From positions 930,001 through 994,000 of the forward strand of contig JAALGY010000016.1 in assembly GCA_032358165.1 (NCBI GenBank): DNA of 64,000 nt, read 5' to 3'. The position numbers were made by a program, and so were the translations under genes. The DNA comes from Diplosphaera chodatii. Taxonomy: Eukaryota > Chlorophyta > Trebouxiophyceae > Prasiolales > Stichococcaceae. This document shows, in pieces, positions 49,450 through 60,491 of the stretch; the stretch's first letter is position 1, and each line of letters opens with the position of its first letter. The notes beneath the pieces are model-generated. The model had not been told where the DNA came from and did no database searches. It was given only the letters and a program-made list of their open reading frames with translations.

Positions 49450-52400
49450 ATGGCACGTTCCTTGCTCGTTTGGAACCTCGACAGAAAGGACTGGAGTCAG
49501 GAGATGGACGTAATGTCTGGACATGGTGACCACGTGACCTTCGGCTGGTGGAATCTGCAAGTTCTGCATGAGCGTCATGACAGCATGCTGTGCACACCGA
49601 TCTTTTCTTTGAGCAACCTACGTGTGGTGCAGGTTGCACAGATTGCGTTCAACTTCACGAAGAGGATAAAAAGGCATGGTGTGCGGTATCCTTCCCATCT
49701 GTCACAGCCGCTGAAGCGTGTGCAGCCAGTTTGCAGCGTGCGCTCCTCCCATCCATCAAGCCACCCAGCCACGGCAATCTGTGATGTTGGCTCCAAAGCC
49801 CATCCCATCTATGCCTGGTGTATATCAGCAGCAATGCCCGCAGTGGGAGGAAAGCACTGCCGCAGGTTGCAGGTGTGGAACAGGGCATAATGGTGGTGTC
49901 TGCTTGCGCAGAGCGCTTTGGTAACCTGGGGATGTGCGTGGAGGCCGATTGGCAGGACTTCGGCACGAGCAAGGCGTCAGCATTGACAGGCCTGGTCCAG
50001 CTGGCCGAGCGGCTGGGCTGCCGCGACAAGTCGCATGCGCTGCCATATCACGATGCAATGTGGCTCGCGTGCGGCGCGTCTGCAGTGCTGGCAGCCGTTC
50101 AGACGGCCGGCGGGGCGCGTGCGCTCTACGAGGCGGACCCAGCCGCAGCCGCCTGCCTGTGCCTCGGTCTGCTGCAGGTATTCAACGACAGGCGCCGCAG
50201 ACCGCTGGTGGGCCAGAGCGTCCCTGCGGTGCAGGACGTCTTTGCAGCGCTGGCGCCGGATCTTCTGCCGGCCATGGCTGAAGAGCTGCGTACGGGCGCG
50301 TCTGGCGCAGCGCAGCGCGCCTGTGCGGCCACCCAGCTGGTTCAGGGCTTTTTCCCGTCCCATGACCCCTCCGGCTGGGTGAACGGCCACCTCAGTGCCG
50401 GCAAGCTGGCCCCGAAGGGGGATGCAGTTTGGCAGGTGGGACAACTTTCCACGATTTGCTTCTGTACGTCATGATGGACAGACACGCTTATGCGACTTGC
50501 CATGCTACACATGCCCGTCTTGCATTTAAGCTCGCGAGTGGATGATGATGAGTACGTGCAGCCTGTTGCCTATTGATAGATAGATCACCATCAGGAGCTG
50601 GCTGCAGGATATGGCGTCTGGCTGCATCGAGCTGCTGCGCAGCGTTGCAAACGCACTGTCGAACTGGTCAGCTGACGTCGGCGCGGCAGCGCACCAGGAG
50701 CAACAGCGGATCAACAGCATCAAGCAGCCCGCTCAGCGGTCCGACACCGTGAAACAGCTGCACGAAGCGGGCACCTGGCTGCTGGCGGCTGCCTGCACCT
50801 TGCTGTCCTGCACACAGCAGCTACTGCGAAGCCACACAGCCGACAAGCGGCAGCTGCTGGACACCCTGGGGCAGCTGCTATGGCAGGTGCTGTTGATCAT
50901 GCTCCAGTGCGCCGAGTGCCATCAAAGGGGTCGCTGCTGAGCTATGCGTCCTGCTGCTAGGACATTTATTCTTTTGATGGCGGGCCTCGCAGTGAACCAG
51001 CGCGATACAGGGCTGCTAGCTGGTGACATTGGCAAGGCTGGCCTGCGGTGACCGAGCCTGCCCACAAATGCTTCGCAGGCAGTCGCCTGCATTCGGCAGA
51101 CTGAGCGCGGGGCTGCAGCTGGGCTGTGGCCCCCAGAGGCGTCACACCAGGCAGCCACGTCCTGTGTGGGATGGCTGCACGTCACCACCGTGAATGCACT
51201 TATATCTATGGGTGGGCTGCTGCTGAGCACTGCCGGGGTTGCCGGAAGGCACATGGCTGTGCATGTGGCTGCTTGCTGTGTATGTTGCAACCAAACAAGG
51301 CAAGAGTATTGCCCATGTGTCCCTGCATGATTGCACTGCATCCAGTGAAACATGGTTTGTCACATACACGTGGGCCTTTTCAGACTGCTGTAGCAGCATC
51401 GTCTGCTGTGTATTTACATGCAGCTCAGGCAGGCCGCGGCGCTGCGGGCATTTCGGCACTGCATGCCACTGTCATGAGGGCACTGTGCTTTGCTGTTGAC
51501 CACATGTCAGCTCCGCAGCACATCAGCGTGCTATACCATTTGTCGCTGCTTGCAAGATCCACCCTGCCAGGTACAGAGAGATCTGTGTGCTGTTATTGCT
51601 GATGTTTGCAGCACCCAATGCGCACTCAGTGGCATACATGGCAAACAGCTGGCCATGCAGCTAGCAGTACTCAAAGGAGCAGCACACATGCGTACCTGGT
51701 GCATGGTCACATTGCAGGCGGCCCCAGCAGCACAGATTGGAAGGAAAGGTCCACACTGATGGCACCGCTGGCCCGGCTACAGCAGCTGGCCACCATCTGG
51801 CTCGGTACTCCTGTGGAGGCAGTATCTCCCAGCAGGATATACGACTGCCCGATCACTGACTTGGAGCTGCTCCCGGTTGCCGATCAGGTGCGGTGTTTGC
51901 TGCAGAGCTCGGCCCCCTTGTGTCTGTGCCCAAAAGGAATGATGCCGAAATGCCTGCTGTACTGCTGGCCTCATTTGTCTGCCTGAGTTTCAGGCTGCTG
52001 TGTCTTTCCACTCTGCCACCATTCAACGCCTCACACACTGCAAATGGACGGGTGATGATCATTTGAGGAGCTGCTGTACCTCCTGCATGCAGGTGGCCTT
52101 GCTTGCAGACGTCAATGCATCACACCTGGCTGAAACTGTGGAAGTGAGTGGCAACCCATGTGCGTGCATCCAGATCTGCGCCCAATGTACATGCGGCTGA
52201 TATGACGGAATATGATGTTTGCGCACAGAAATGCACAGTGATCGACCACTGTGCTGCAGTGCATGCCAGACGGTTCTGATCACGAGTGTGGCAGCTCAAA
52301 AGTTACCTCGCGCTGCATCATTGACTCGGGGGCTGTTGGCGCCCTGGCCGCAGCACTGCAGGTTTGTCTAATGTGTGTCTCCGCCATCTGTTGCACTGGG

Positions 52401-54615
52401 CGTCAAGCCTCTGCACATGTATACTCTGTGTTAGACAGAGTATACTGCTGCCACGACTCTATGCCACATGTACATATGCCAGAGCACCTGGCTCCGCCCA
52501 AGAGCTGCCCTGCAAACCATGCAAGCAGCAGTGTGACGCGGGGACATGCACTGTGTAGGCAGCGCCTTGCAAGAATGTGCGAGCCTTGGCCGGCGGCCTT
52601 GCAGTGCAGGACGCCAGCACATGCCTTGCTCCGGGGCTGCTCGACGCTGGAAACGCACTTATGACAGCCGTGCAGGTGGGACCAGAGTTTGCATACCTAC
52701 ATGGCTGTTATGGCGAAGTTACCCTGCTTGTGCTGCCTTGGACAAACTGTTGGCTCTCGAGGATACCTGCGCCAATGCTTCCCGGTGATTGCTCTTGCCT
52801 GTCTGGCGGGGGTGTGCTGACCTGCCGTCGTACCACGTTGACACAACTGCTGCTGATCTGCAACCTGCAGATCGCCGGTGCAGCAGCTGCTGCGGGCAGG
52901 CCATGGCCAGTCGATGCTACTGCAGCTCTTGTGAGCGGCGGCCTGGGCTGCCTCTGGCTTGCGCATGCAGAGTCCGCGGCGCAGGAGGCTCTGCCGCACA
53001 AAGCATCTCAGGCACCGCAGGCAGAGCCCGATGCGCCACGCACGACTCGGCAAATTGGCGCAAACATCGTCGCATTTGTCACACAACGCATGACGCGCCA
53101 GGTGTTGCGCGCCCTTGCCCAGGCAGGCCTGGTGGGCCCCCTGCTGGAGGTAGGCTCAAACATGGCAAAGTTCCCTGATGTCTGTGTGCTACCAGCTGCA
53201 AGCTGTAGCTGCATGGCCAATGACTTCCTGCTCCCATCAGCGAGCTCACCAGTGCTTCAATCTGAACAGATCACTCTTGGGCATGTAGCTGTAGGGTTGG
53301 TTCATGGGCTCATCAACATGCAGAGCGGGTAGGCACCGTCAAAGGGCTGAAGGGTGTGTTCATCACCTTTGCAGGCGCTGCCATGGAGAGCAACTGCATC
53401 AGAGTCGGCAGCTGATGTCACATCTTGGCAGACCACCAAGCATGGAACTCTGGCTGTTGGCGAGATGCTGCTGGCGGTCCTGGATGCTGCTGCATCAGCG
53501 CGTGCGTCTGTGCTGCGGGACGGCACCTGGGACGCAGCAGTGCAGCGCACCAGGCAAGGTCCAGCTGTATGTACAGCAGTTTGCACTTTGTTGACTGCCA
53601 TCCTCTCTCCGCAGACCCCGTTTGCATGGTGAAAGGTGTTTCTGCGCATCAGCCTGCAGGGTGGATCCCCTTGTTTCAACACGTAGGGATCTGCGACCGC
53701 CACCACCAGTGGCTGCAGGGTGGCCTGAGCAGCGGGAGTCGCTGCTGCGCCGGGTAACAGGTGTGCTGGCAGGCACCCTTGGAGGTAGCAAACAGCGGAA
53801 GGAACACACGAGAGTACGGGGCGCAGCGGCTGCAGATGCAAACGCTGTTGCTGCAGCGGAGCGAGCCATGCAGGAGCTGCTGGTACGCTGTGCACATGCT
53901 GCCTGTGCATACCCTTCGTTGTGCAACAAGCTTGCTGCTGCAGTGGCACAGTGTGGATGGCTGTAACCCACATTTACGGGGGGTCGCACTGCATTTGGGC
54001 ATACGTAGACGGCCTTGTGACTTGCCACGACAGCAGCAGCAGCAGCAACAAGTGTACGCACTCGTGACCCCATGGCCACGCCTGCAGGCCAAGGAGCCGC
54101 CAGCTGAAGCATCAAGCCAGCGCAGCAAGGCAGCCGCCAAGCGCGCCCGCAAAAAGGCAGCACGCCAGCATGCAGCCGCAGCCACTAGTGCTGATGCCCC
54201 AACAGCAGCAGCTGCCAGCACAGCAGAGCAGCAAACGGCAGTCAACAGCTGCCGCAGCTCGCCAACTATACAAGTTCCGCAAACTGTTGCAATTTCAGTG
54301 CCGCAGACAGAAGCCAATCTGGCACCTGGCGGACCAGACGTCGAGCAGCCGACGGTACAGCATCCAGCAGCCGCTGGCACTGTGGCAAATGACGCAACGT
54401 GGTGGTGTTGCGCCTTGAGCGGCAAGGTCATGGAAGATCCGGTGCTATGTGACACCGACGGCCACAGCTTCGAGCGGGCAGCCCTGGAGCAGTGGCTGGC
54501 GGCAAACCCTGGGATCCACCCGCTCAGCAAGCAGCCCCTGCCGCCAGGAGCAGCAGCCAGCGTGCGGCCAAACCATGCGCTGCGTAACCTGCTTCAGCAG
54601 CTGCAGCTAGGCTGA
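49450..54615 (+). CDS. G10: complete RRM-like/helical/U-box protein with one GC-AG intron
   Basis: Exons A 49450-49525, B 49633-49737, C 49912-50435, D 50608-50886, E 51079-51211, F 51424-51570, G 51718-51887, H 52093-52143, I 52260-52361, J 52559-52675, K 52871-53149, L 53375-53553, M 53687-53882, N 54088-54615; 961 residues. The start is MARSLLVWNLDRKDW and exon B contains KKAWCAVSFPSVTAAEAC, the clearest RRM-like pair of motifs in the array. Intron L-M starts GCAAGG at 53554 where sisters have GT; the phase requires this site. The U-box has two odd residues, W-W-C-C-A-L-S-G where sisters have W-W-R-C-P-L-S-G (Ala codon at 54412-54414), and M-E-D-P-V; the rest, HSFERAALEQWL to NHALRNLLQQLQLG, is normal. 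Nearest sister G8. Predicted E3 ligase, activity less sure because of the Pro to Ala change. Confidence 0.82.
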
Positions 54616-54997
54616 CAAGTGATAAGACCGACGACCTGCTGGTCATCCATGTGCAGCGTGTTGGCAGTGGTTGGTCGGGCTGCCACATTACAGGGTACCG
54701 ATGCCATATGGTGCTGATACATCAAAATGCCTTATTACTCGAAAAGGCGCCGCAGTACACAGGAGACACATCGGAATTTATACATCAGGCACCTGCTGCG
54801 TCGTGCTGTGCAAGCACATAATGGATAGAGATACCTTTCTGTAACATGAGGAACAATAACAGGGTGCGACCAGCATGATCGATCGTTCACGATCGCTGAT
54901 CGGTAGGGCTGAATTATGCACAGCGGCAACCCGCAGAACAACCTTCCTGTCCATCTACAGTCTTTCCATGACTCCAGCATCCATTCCCTGTTAGGTA
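54616..54997. other. G10/G11 convergent intergenic region
   Basis: A 382-bp spacer homologous to the G8/G9 spacer but without the palindromic insertion. TGTAA at 54840-54844 fits the usual green-algal polyadenylation signal for G10. TTACA at 54688-54692 is the same signal on the minus strand for G11. If both are used, the 3' untranslated regions overlap. Confidence 0.5.
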
Positions 54998-57900
54998 TCA
55001 GTCCAGCTGCAGCTGCTGGATCATGTTGCGCAGGGCATGGTTGGGCAGCATACCGCCTTCGCCTGATGCCAACAACTGCTGGCTGCCTGGGCTCACTCCA
55101 GGGTTGACCGCCAGCCACTCCTCCAGGGCCGCACGCTCATAGCTGTGGCCCTTCCTGCCGTACAGCACTGGGTCCCGCATGACCACGCCGCTCAGCGGGC
55201 AAAGCCACCAGTCTGGCTCTGCTGCAGGGTGGCCCTCGGGCTGCTGCAGCGGCAGGCTGGCAGCAGCTGTGCAGTCATGAGTGCTGTCTGCAACTGCCTG
55301 TGCCTGGCGAGTATCCTCTGGCTGCGGAGGGTCTGCAGATGGTGTGCTGTTGCAGTCACTGATCTCGCCTTGGCCTGGATTAGAGGTGTTCTGCACAGCC
55401 TGAGCTGCCCTGCCAGCACCCTGCGCAGTTTGGGCAGCGGCAACTGCACCCTGCCGGGCCGCCTTCTTGCGGGCGCGCTTGCTGGCTGCTTTGCTGTGCT
55501 GGCCTGAGCCTTCAGCTGGCTGCTCTTCTGCCTGCAGAAAGCGCTCAATCAATTATGTTCCTCCGATCATCTGCAGCCATTGGTAAGAAAAGCAACAATA
55601 AAACTTAGAAAATTAGGTGTGGAAGCAGACGTTACACAACTGCTGCTATCACTGACGTGCTGCCTGTGTGCCGGTGTACAGGCAATACACACCAGCTGCC
55701 GGCCATCTTCTTCAAAGTTTTCAACACATAGTTGCACAGACCCTGCTGCATGACTCACCAGCAGCTCCTGCATGGCACGCTCCGCTGCAGCGATGGCAGC
55801 ATCGTCTGCAGCTGTTTCACCACCATTGCGCATGCGACAGTTGTGTCTGCTGCTGCCATCCACCACAGCTGCCAGCTTGTGCAGCAGCAGATGCTGATTT
55901 CTGTGCCACCCAGCAGCAAATACTGGTGGCGGCTGTAAATTCCTGCATCGTCAAGGGGCCAGTTCTGCTCGCATACACATGCATCATGCATATTTGCAGG
56001 TGAGAAAAGCGCAGCCTCTTGAGAGCACAGCTTCACCTGACACGCTGCTGCGCCGCATCCCAGCTGCCCTCTTGCAGCACGGCTGTGCGCACTGTCGCGT
56101 CAGCAGCCAGGACCGCTGCCAATATTTCGCCAGTGGCCTTGATCCCCAGCAAAGTGACCTCCCACGATGGTATGGTATTCGGCCCCTCTGATGCACTTGC
56201 CGGCGACGGCATTGCCTGCAGTGACGACATGTATGATGTCACTACTGTCACAGCAGAGCACTACCATGGTTTTGTGCTTGTAGCTTCTGCAGGTTGCTTG
56301 ATCCCGATGCAAACAAGAGTTTGCAGTTTGCAGATCGAGGGTGCATCAGCAGGCTGCAGGCTGTCTCATCTGTAACATGACATTGAGTTCCGTTGACTAG
56401 CAGAAACTGAAGTATTAGCTCACGATCACGGGCGCTGTAGGGTGGGCCAAAAGCCTGCATGTGAGCCTGCATGTGAGCCCACCTGCAGCAGGGGCCCCAC
56501 CAGGCCTTGCTTGGCCAGGGCGCACGCCACAGGCGGCGTGATGCCCGCTGCGACGCCCGCCAGAATGTGAGAACCCGCACGCCGTATGTGCAACGGCTTG
56601 CCGGGGTCCAGCCGCGTAACCCCAGGCGTTCTTCCGGAGCGCTGGGCCTCCTGCGCTGCGGCCTCGGCGTGCGCAAGCCGGAAGCTGCCCAGGCCGCCTC
56701 GCACGAGCGCTGCAGCAGCGTCCCCTGCCCACGGCTTGCCCTCAGCAGCCGCGGCGTTGACGATCTGCAAGGCAGCAGGCGAGCATTGACCATTGTATAA
56801 AACCTGCTGGCGCCCCTGCCTGCGCTGGCAGCTAGCAGCCATGACAGGGTAACTGCCTTGACAATGAAGGCGGCAATGAGTAACAGCAGCACCATGCACA
56901 GCGGCGCCCGGTATTCAAGATTACCGGGAATAGGTTGTGCAACGTCTCCGCAGCCTCGAATAAGCCTGGCGCAAGGCAGCTGCTGCTGTCCTCTGGCAGC
57001 CCATCGTCGCTCACACCTCGCACATTCTTGCAGGGCGCCACCTGTTTGGTCTGACAGCCTTTGTCACATTGCTTTGCATACTGAACTGCGGAATGGCTGC
57101 GTCCGTGCTGCTATGGTTGACAGTGCATGTGTGGCAGCGTCAGCATGCATGATGTCCATACTGAATCCAATTGCTTAAACAATCAGTTGAGAGGGAAGGT
57201 ACCACCTGCAGTGTTGCTGCCAGTGCATCGGCTGCCCCCGTCTCAAAGACCCGGTGAATGGCTTCTGACTTACTCGTCATCACAGCCTCGCCCAGTTGCC
57301 AAGCAACTTGGTCTGTCATCAAAGCCAACTGCAATCATCGCCACACTTGATGTTGATGATTCTGGCACTTGCGGTGCACAATTGTAACTGCATGAATCAC
57401 GTAAGGATGCATGTCTTGGCAACGTCAGTCGACGTGGCACATGTCCATGTCTGGCAGCGCAGCATGCCAAGAAATGCATGTCAGCCGAGGCAAGGAACAC
57501 TCCACAGGAGGTCTCAGGTTGACGTGCAGTCTTGTGCGACGTCACGCACCCGGTCGGCAAATGATGGCAAGTTATCCAATGCAGAAACGTCCTCGTTTGG
57601 CCGGGGTACTTCCTGCGGGGGAATGCTGCGCCAGGTGGTAGCCAGGTGGTGCATTCGCACTAGCTGCCTCAGCAGGGTGCAGTATTCAGCCTCCGAAAAG
57701 TTTCCTGTGAGGCAGGGGATCTGCTGTTGCATTCAGGGCAGAGACCTGCCATATATAGCAGCCAATAACGCATATCATGTGCGATGCTGGCTGTTGCAGA
57801 TACCTGAAGTGAGTCCAGCAGTCACGTGCGCACCTTGCAGCAGGGCGACATGTGCCAGCTGCAACAGGTACAACAGCATCCCAAGGTGCCGCGGGCTTGC

Positions 57901-59909
57901 CAGGTGATCAAGAGCAGTGTCCAGAGCGCTTGATGCTGCGGCATGCAGTACTGACGTCCCGGCCGTGCTCAGCTTGTCTGCATAGTGCACACAGCACGCC
58001 CTGCATCTGGCATAGCCTGCGCCTTGTGTTGTCATCTGGGAGCGCTACAAGATTTCTGACGAGGCATACTGGTGCAGTCACGCATGTAGGGGTTGATTCA
58101 GTGGACCAGCTGCAAGATGGAGGAATTGCTGCAAGTGGCGGCATGGTCAGGTGGCAAATGTGCACACATGTAAAGTTTCAAGTCAACACAGCACTGCGGC
58201 AGCCCACCCATCTCTTTGAGCAATGCCGTGCAGGCATGGTGCGCATACGCCACACAGGAAGCGGCTGACGGGTCGTCCGACTGAGGCCACAGCCCAGCAG
58301 CAACCGCCCGCTCTTTCAGCGCATCGCATTCCACAACCTGAGCATTGGGCGGCACCACTCATGGGCGGTCAAGCGAGCACTAGTGGCAGAACAGGAGCTT
58401 CCATGACTCTGGGCACATGTCATCGATCACTACTCTGCGAACATTCACTTCGATGCAGCGACCAGTATGAAGCAGAGGATAGGTGAAGGGCATGTAGCAC
58501 ATGGTGTGCAAGATACATAGCACCTACCGCCTGAACAAGTCGCCCCAGGGTGTCTGCCAGCCGCTGCTGGTCGATCATGCCATACAAGTGGTGGAGCCGC
58601 ATGTGACCCAGTGTGGTGCATGCTGCCATCGGCAGCCAGATGCCAGAGTCGTGCAGCTCAGAGCCTGCTTCCATTGCTGGGGCAGGCTGCTGCTGCTGGT
58701 TTGCGCTGACCACAGCCTCTGACCACACTGAGAGTGCATGTGCAATCTCGCACAGGAGCTGGACAAAGTCTTGTGCAATGCCCTGCGGCCAGGCAGAGTA
58801 CTGTGCTCATGAGAGCATGTCCAGATAGAATTGGATGCAACTACTTTTCTTCCAAGCAGTCACTGCACAGGCGCTGGCCTGTGCACGACAAGCACACGCA
58901 GCGGTGTAAAAGGCCCACAACTGGCATGTGTGTCGATGGTGCATACATGCGTGAGCACATAGTCTGCAGCCAGCGCAGCTGCATCTGGGCTTGGTAGCGA
59001 TGGTATTCGATGGCAGCATGGCAGCGGTCCCCTTGCCTGAGTTACAGGGTGTGTGCGTAAGAATACGTAGGCCAGCCAGCTGGCGTTGCAGGCGCGCCGT
59101 GGGGAGCCGGGTGCGCCGCTGCGCACGTCTGCAGCTGAAGCTCGCAGGATGTCTGGTCCCAGGGCAACAAAGGCCTCGTCAGCACGGCAGCCCATAGGGC
59201 GTGGGAGGCGAATGAGGCTGAAGCACAGGCAGTGCGCCGCAGCTGGGTCCGCCGCTGCAAGCGCTCGCGCCCCGCCCGCCAGCTGCAATGCCGTCAGTAC
59301 AGCGTCTATACCCCGCCACAGACACACCAGCTCCGTCCACAGCAGCGCATGTGGGCTGTCCCGGCAGCCCAGCCACTCGGCCAGCTGGATCAGCTCCGCT
59401 GTGGCGGTGGCCTCACTGGTGCCAACTGCCTGCCAGTCCGGCTCCACGGACACTTGCAGGTGGCCAAAGCGCTCTGCAATGATGAATGGCGCCACATTGT
59501 TATGACGCTCAATGTAACGCTCGACACCTCATGCACTGTGGGCTCGTTCTCAGGCCAGCCACTCTGAACTGCACAGCAGTGGCGAGTGTTGCCAAGAAGA
59601 TAAGCGCACGCTGCATCTCGGCCGCACAGCTCTCAGCGTCTGCCAGAGAAGGAAAGCATAGCACCCGACACGATTCATCATCCACTGTGTAAAGCTTGCA
59701 GCTACCTGTCCACCCTGTAAACCATTGCACAGAAGTCGATCAAACTGACATCAATAGCAAACATGCACCCAGTAACCTGTTGCTGTGTGCTTCCATGATG
59801 TTTCCACCGTCACATGAACACATGTATGATCACCATGTTCGGCCATGATATCCATCTCCTGGCTGGCATTGAGTGGATCAATTCCACGGATGACCAGTGA
59901 CCGTGGCGT
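54998..59909 (-). CDS. G11: U-box family gene with start codon changed to ACG and a lost intron
   Basis: Minus-strand exons in transcript order: A 59909-59834, B 59705-59610, C 59473 to about 58959, D 58782-58528, E 58337-58208, F 57977-57834, G 57704-57550, H+I fused 57328-57206, J 57041-56925, K 56764-56483, L 56215-56037, M 55942-55759, N 55531-54998; about 929 codons in one frame. At the family start position the sequence is ACG-P-R-S-L-V-I-R-G-I, not ATG; an in-frame ATG pair lies 30 codons upstream (59995-60000) in an open stretch. Exons H and I are joined with no intron, with about eight codons of exon I missing. The exon C donor is uncertain: TAT/GTGCTC at 58959 fits best, with a GC donor higher up as alternative. 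The U-box starts DWWLCPLSGVVMRDPVLYG and ends NHALRNMIQQLQLD. Nearest sister G9. It may be translated from the upstream ATG, from ACG, or not at all. Confidence 0.7.
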
Positions 59910-60491
59910 GCAGTCTGATGAGCAATCTTGGCAGATGACCTCTGGACTGGGCCTCAAGGCCTTGCAGATCCTAAGCTTGCGGGGCCGCCTTCGCATCATG
60001 CTTGATGAAAGTGCAAGCCTTGCACGTATGCACGAGGCAGCGACACTGGCAGCAGCACTTTCCTCAGCAGCAGATCCCCTTTGAGCAGGTACCAGGTGGT
60101 CCAAACTGCACAAGAGAAACAGGTAGCTGAATCCAGACGTGACGCTGCATAGTCCTGCAACCGTGTGAAGTCACAAGTGGATGCATATGTGGTGCGTGGT
60201 AAGGGTTGTGCAATGTGTTCTCTTTGTAGGAGTCGAAGTAGTGTTTCAGATCCTGCGTAGGCAGCCAGCTGGAAGTAGTCAAGCTGTGTGCAGCTTCCTG
60301 CAGCCACTGTGGACATCTGCACGAAGATGCACATTTGACAGGCCACCGATGGACATGCACAGGCTGCGTGCTGCACCTCTACATATTGCAAATGTGCAAA
60401 GAGGCGCCCAGTATGCGCAAGGTCAGCCACACGATGCAGTATATCAGTCACAGACCGAGCTAGCGCAACCCAGCCCCACTTAGCAGACAGC
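59910..60491. promoter_or_regulatory. G11/G12 divergent promoter region
   Basis: A 582-bp region between the G11 ACG and the G12 ATG. On the minus strand it is open in the G11 frame for the first 200 bp (to 60113), so part of it may be coding for G11. It holds the fifth conserved 15-mer. Confidence 0.5.
60291..60305 (+). promoter_or_regulatory. Conserved promoter 15-mer, copy 5
   Basis: Exact CAGCTTCCTGCAGCC, about 190 bp upstream of the G12 ATG, preceded by CTGGAAGTAGTC as in copies 3 and 4. Confidence 0.55.

Noticed and set aside
59035..59045. GC donor (CAG/GCAAGG) as end of G11 exon C
   Set aside because: It would make exon C about 80 nt shorter than in all sisters. The GT donor at 58959 gives the expected length of 515 nt and the same phase. 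Kept only as an alternative.
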